NCBI GenBank assembly: GCA_030616935.1
Contig: JAUWWJ010000038.1
Coordinates: forward strand, 1-9,322
DNA: 9,322 nucleotides
Direction: 5' to 3'
DNA from: Planctomycetaceae bacterium
GTDB lineage: Bacteria; Planctomycetota; Planctomycetia; Pirellulales; UBA1268
Below, one piece after another: positions 6,637 through 9,322 of the stretch. The notes beneath the pieces are model-generated. The model made no database searches, was not told where the DNA came from, and saw only the letters and a program-made list of their open reading frames with translations. The translations under genes and the position numbers were made by a program. The stretch's first letter is position 1. Each line of letters starts with the position of its first letter.

Positions 6637-8369
6637 TTATGCACCTGTATAGCTTTCCGGGACGTGTTCACAGACTCACTATTTTCCTCACCCGGTTCAA
6701 AAGATTCGTCGATCCACATGTATTTCCAAGGGTGTCGATCCTGGTGATTTCCCCAAATACCTCGCACATATGGTTTGATCAACTGTGTTCGTGTGTACAC
6801 ATAAAGAGGAATCAAGGGTTGTTCTGCAAGAGCAAATGCCTCCGCTTTTCTCAAGCTCTTGAGCCGCTCCTCTGGATCATTGTGTTGATTGGCTTGCTCT
6901 AACAAAGCATCATAAGTCTTACTTGACCAGTTTGAGTGATTGTTTCCACAGTCACTGGTAAGAAGCTCCAAAAATGTATACGGGTCTGCATAATCACCAA
7001 TCCAACCCATCCGAGAAATTTGAAAATTCATTTGCTCAGCATTTGCCAGAAAAACTTTCCATTCCTGGTTTTCTAATTCCACAGTAATCCCAAGTTCCTG
7101 TTGCCACATCGCCTGGATTGCTTCAGCAACTTGTTTATGCCCTTCTGATGTATTGAACGATAGCGTGACTTTTGGCAGATCCTGACCTGTTGGATACCCT
7201 GCTTCCGCAAGCAGCCGCCGAGCCTCGGCCGGATCATACACTGGAAGATGAAGTCCTTCGTATCCAGCAAGACCATCAGGCACAAGATCTGATGAGCCTA
7301 TTTGTCCACCACGTGTCACATGTTTAACAAGTGAGTCACGATCAATGGCAAGAGACAGCGCCCGGCGAACCAGTGGATCATCGAGCGGGGGTTTCGTCGT
7401 ATTGATCCAATAAAAATAAACACCCAAATAGGGATGGCTGTGGAAATCCTTATAGCTCTCTAGATGATCCATAAATTCAGCAGGAAGGGACGTGCTTCCG
7501 CCCGGCCAATCAAACTCCCCAGCGACATACATATTCATTGCCGTCGTCGAACTCTCCACCATTGCAACGCGGACACGATCGAGTTTGACAGAATCTGCAT
7601 CCCAATATTTTATATTCTTTTCAAACGTCATGTGCTGACGAAACTGCCAGTCTGTCATCTGAAACGCTCCATTACAGACAACATGTTCCGGTCGCGTCCA
7701 CAGATCTTGGTCAATGCCACGTTCCTGAAGATTTTGAAAAAGGTGCTGTGGAATGGGCATGAACGAGTAGAAACTCAGGAAGTTGAGAAAGTATGGCAGG
7801 GGATCAACCAACTCAATTTCCAAAGTGTGTGAATCAAGTGCTCGGACGCCAAGGCTATTGACTGCAGCTTCACCTCGACTAATTGCCAGACCTTTATCAA
7901 AAATAAAACCATTGCTGGCATATTTACTTCCTGTTTGTGGATCAACAAGACGTCGAAGCGCAAACACAAAGTCATCTGCTGTGAGTGGGTGGCCATCTGA
8001 CCAGAACGAAGGGCGAAGATAAAACCTGTACACCCGTCCGTCATCTGATATGTCCCAATGCGTTGCAATGGCAGGAAGTGGCTTCAGGGTAGCGGGGTGA
8101 GCCTGAACAAGTCCCTCAAATGTATTCCAGATGATCTCACCACCCGTACTATCCGAGCATCGGCCAGGATCGAGCCACTCTGGTTCACTCGAATTATTTA
8201 TCCAGATTTCTTGTGGACCATGCCGCGGCTTGACAGTTCCAAAGTAAGGCGAAGACTGCTGCTGGCAGCCAGTCGCTAGGACAGTGGTAAACGTCAAAAC
8301 AAAAACAACGTAAGACTGGAAAGTCGTTTTATGCATGATCACGTTGAATCGTTGCAGGAACACTTTCAT
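6633..8369 (-). CDS. oppA: Extracytoplasmic peptide-binding lipoprotein, OppA-like (SBP_bac_5)
   Basis: The 578-residue solute-binding protein captures the substrate and delivers it to OppBC. Residues 20-35 form a lipoprotein signal ending LATGC, so Cys35 should be lipidated and membrane-anchored. The SBP_bac_5 domain follows: EPEWLDPGR, WNTFEGLV (81-88), ATHWDISDDGRVYRFYLR (102-119), WSDGHPLTADDFVFALRR (123-140), VCNGAFQMTDW, RRALSLAIDRD, and a C-terminal MGWIGDYADPYTFL region typical of OppA/MppA. This favours oligopeptides, though related proteins bind other solutes. ATG 8369 is listed; ATG 8336 (residue 12) would give a more compact lipoprotein signal, and neither has a strong ribosome site. 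It lies 49 nt after the DJ-1 family gene and overlaps oppB by ATGA. No ATPase gene (oppD or oppF) is in the window. Confidence 0.95.
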   Translation of the reverse strand: MKVFLQRFNVIMHKTTFQSYVVFVLTFTTVLATGCQQQSSPYFGTVKPRHGPQEIWINNSSEPEWLDPGRCSDSTGGEIIWNTFEGLVQAHPATLKPLPAIATHWDISDDGRVYRFYLRPSFWSDGHPLTADDFVFALRRLVDPQTGSKYASNGFIFDKGLAISRGEAAVNSLGVRALDSHTLEIELVDPLPYFLNFLSFYSFMPIPQHLFQNLQERGIDQDLWTRPEHVVCNGAFQMTDWQFRQHMTFEKNIKYWDADSVKLDRVRVAMVESSTTAMNMYVAGEFDWPGGSTSLPAEFMDHLESYKDFHSHPYLGVYFYWINTTKPPLDDPLVRRALSLAIDRDSLVKHVTRGGQIGSSDLVPDGLAGYEGLHLPVYDPAEARRLLAEAGYPTGQDLPKVTLSFNTSEGHKQVAEAIQAMWQQELGITVELENQEWKVFLANAEQMNFQISRMGWIGDYADPYTFLELLTSDCGNNHSNWSSKTYDALLEQANQHNDPEERLKSLRKAEAFALAEQPLIPLYVYTRTQLIKPYVRGIWGNHQDRHPWKYMWIDESFEPGEENSESVNTSRKAIQVHK

Positions 8370-8422
8370 TTCGATCTATCAAAATCTGATGCTCTGTTTG
8401 CTCATGGCGTTGAAATAATCAT
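8370..8422 (-). promoter_or_regulatory. Two tiny ORFs linked by ATGA overlaps between the DJ-1 gene and oppA
   Basis: ATG at 8422-8420 overlaps the DJ-1 stop (ATGA) and opens a 6-codon ORF (MIISTP, 8422-8402). Its stop is again overlapped by ATG at 8405-8403, opening an 8-codon ORF (MSKQSIRF, 8405-8379). That ends 9 nt before the oppA ATG at 8369. The chain could let terminating ribosomes reinitiate stepwise toward oppA, which lacks a strong Shine-Dalgarno. It may also be chance; no conservation can be checked here. Confidence 0.3.
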
Positions 8423-8958
8423 GTCAAATCAGACAACACACTGAGAATCGCTGATCCAAAGGCCGGGAGATCACTTGGTCGCCGACTGGAAACAAAATGT
8501 CGATCAACGACAACTGGGGTATCTTCCCAAATAGCTCCAGCATTGATGAGATCGTCCTGAATACCAGGACTTCCTGTCACTCGTACACCACGGTAAACAC
8601 CGGCAGATATTGGAATCCACCCACCGTGGCAGATAGCGGCAACAAGCTTGCCATGGTTCGCAAAGTCCCGAACAAGTTGGAGCACCTTAGGGTCGCGACG
8701 CAGGCTATCAGGCATCCATCCTCCTGGAATGAGAATTCCATGGAAATCCTCCGCTTCCATGTCTCCGATCGCGGCATCGCTTACACATGGATAGCCATGT
8801 TTTCCAGCATATTCAGACCCCTGCTGCCGGCCAGCAAGTGTGACATGTCCGCCCGCTTCTTCAATTCGTAGTTTTGGATACCAGAGTTCCAAATCTTCAT
8901 AGGCATCACCAACCAGACAAAGGACACGGATTGTTGCTAGCTGTTGATTCTCACTCAT
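8419..8958 (-). CDS. DJ-1/PfpI family protein (class I glutamine amidotransferase-like)
   Basis: The 179-residue cytoplasmic protein has the length and order of the DJ-1/PfpI family. The conserved acidic residue is in GDAYEDLELWYP (E21), followed by ILIPGGWMPD (75-84), the nucleophile elbow AAIC110-HGGW with H111 next to it, and VTGSPGIQDDLINAGAIW (127-144). The C-terminus carries VVVDRHFVSSRRPSDLPAF (149-167). Members are annotated as intracellular proteases, glyoxalase III-like enzymes or protein deglycases, and these activities are debated, so the reaction is left open. A strong GGAAGG Shine-Dalgarno lies at 8965-8970, 6 nt before ATG 8958. It is first in a likely operon with oppABC, 49 nt upstream of oppA. 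Confidence 0.93.
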   Translation of the reverse strand: MSENQQLATIRVLCLVGDAYEDLELWYPKLRIEEAGGHVTLAGRQQGSEYAGKHGYPCVSDAAIGDMEAEDFHGILIPGGWMPDSLRRDPKVLQLVRDFANHGKLVAAICHGGWIPISAGVYRGVRVTGSPGIQDDLINAGAIWEDTPVVVDRHFVSSRRPSDLPAFGSAILSVLSDLT

Positions 8959-9051
8959 TTTTAACCTTCCTCACGCCGCTCACAAGGAGTACTCAGACTC
9001 CCTCCCACTGTCGGAATCCATCTCTCTTTTTTCATTATCACTGATTCGTCT

Positions 9052-9168
9052 TCAACGCGTCGGCAAAAAGATGAGGTGAAACACTGCCTCGGCAGGACGG
9101 TGTCCCTCCTCAACCAGACAAAAAGCAGACAAACCCCTCTTTAGAACTACTTTTTGAGCAGAACACAT
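9052..9168 (-). CDS. Possible short leader ORF (38 codons) with full anti-SD match
   Basis: AAGGAGGT (9176-9169, minus strand) is a full match to the 16S anti-Shine-Dalgarno. It directly abuts ATG 9168, which opens a 38-residue ORF beginning MCSAQKVVLKRG and ending in TGA at 9054-9052. The spacing is too short for an ideal start; a GTG 4 nt further on in another frame would give 18 residues. It precedes the DJ-1 gene by 93 nt and overlaps the stem-loop below. It resembles no family I know. It may be a leader peptide or a chance ORF. Confidence 0.2.
   Translation of the reverse strand: MCSAQKVVLKRGLSAFCLVEEGHRPAEAVFHLIFLPTR
9072..9112. repeat. Imperfect stem-loop in the DJ-1 upstream region
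   Basis: TGAGG (9072-9076) pairs with CCTCA (9108-9112) and ACAC (9081-9084) with GTGT (9100-9103). An inner TGC/GCA mini-stem (9085-9087 with 9092-9094) lies inside. The arms are separated by a 4x4 internal loop and a bulge, so stability is moderate at best. It is not followed by a T-run. It could be 5'-UTR structure for the DJ-1 transcript, but chance pairing is possible. Confidence 0.25.
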
Positions 9169-9242
9169 ACCTCCTTGAAGACCTCTCGGGACGTTCCAAA
9201 ACTCACCAAATGGGGTGTTCATAGGGGTTCCAATTTTTCTGC

Positions 9243-9270
9243 TTGACGTGTGCTGTCAGCCCGCTACATT
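9243..9270 (+). promoter_or_regulatory. Promoter-like sequence at right edge with GC-rich discriminator
   Basis: TTGACG (9243-9248, 5/6 of the -35 consensus), a 16-nt spacer, then TACATT (9265-9270, 4/6 of the -10). A C-rich stretch, CACGCCCC, follows at the discriminator position. Such GC-rich discriminators mark growth-rate and stringently controlled promoters of rRNA, tRNA and ribosomal genes in well-studied bacteria. The transcribed gene would lie beyond the window. Confidence 0.35.
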
Positions 9271-9322
9271 CACGCCCCTGCCATATCAAGTGGTCGAAGT
9301 AGTAAACACCACAATATCTTGC

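Larger units (their letters stand above)
8959..9322. other. Intergenic region upstream of the DJ-1/opp block (364 bp, to window edge)
   Basis: No confident gene is present. On the minus strand this is the 5' region of the DJ-1 gene: it has a weak -10-like GATAAT (9034-9039 read in reverse) without a good -35, a possible short leader ORF, and a modest stem-loop. Near the right edge a plus-strand promoter-like sequence points out of the window. The leader ORF, the stem-loop and the edge promoter are listed separately. Confidence 0.6.

Noticed and set aside
8497..8871. 124-codon plus-strand open frame opposite the DJ-1 gene
   Set aside because: It lies fully antisense to a gene with clear family motifs, and its translation shows no domain, signal or ribosome site.
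9200..9322. Minus-strand frame open to the right edge (about 39 codons)
   Set aside because: It has no family resemblance, no start visible in the window, and runs over a promoter-like sequence on the other strand; too weak to call a gene.

Overview
The window looks like a piece of a marine-type Planctomycetota chromosome, or a related member of the PVC group. The evidence is a secreted DUF1080 protein followed directly by two secreted sulfatases, a truncated secreted protein of a type I associate with planctomycetes, and moderate base composition judged by eye. No rRNA, tRNA, CRISPR array, transposase or phage gene was found, so the assignment rests on protein style only.

Layout from left to right. 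(1) At 1-505, minus strand, is the N-terminal part of a secreted protein of unknown function, cut by the window edge. (2) At 506-822 is a divergent intergenic region with a perfect 7-bp inverted repeat and candidate promoter elements. (3) At 823-4778, plus strand, is a three-gene block: a secreted DUF1080 (3-keto-glycoside hydrolase-like) protein, a sulfatase interrupted by one in-frame TGA at 2010-2012, and an intact arylsulfatase. (4) At 4779-4816 is a 38-bp convergent gap with no clear terminator. (5) At 4817-8958, minus strand, is an oppositely oriented block transcribed in the order DJ-1/PfpI family protein, OppA-type lipoprotein, OppB permease, OppC permease. OppA/OppB and OppB/OppC overlap by ATGA. 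(6) At 8959-9322 is an intergenic region with a possible leader ORF upstream of the DJ-1 gene and, near the right edge, a plus-strand promoter-like sequence.

The plus-strand block fits the export of enzymes that desulfate and trim sulfated glycans: both sulfatases carry the C-x-P-x-R formylglycine motif and all three products have signal peptides. The formylglycine-generating enzyme or anSME they need is not here. The minus-strand block fits an importer of peptides (or other small solutes taken up by the same family), with a cytoplasmic DJ-1/PfpI protein encoded just upstream. The two ATPase subunits (OppD/OppF) are not in the window. Any functional link between the two blocks is conjecture.

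The most noteworthy observation is the single in-frame TGA in an otherwise full-length sulfatase, in the leaky UGA-C context, while TGA serves as an ordinary stop in neighbouring genes. It could be a recent nonsense mutation, a sequencing error, or low-level readthrough. I did not find convincing evidence of a wholly new system; the remaining findings are small-scale regulatory or coupling signals.
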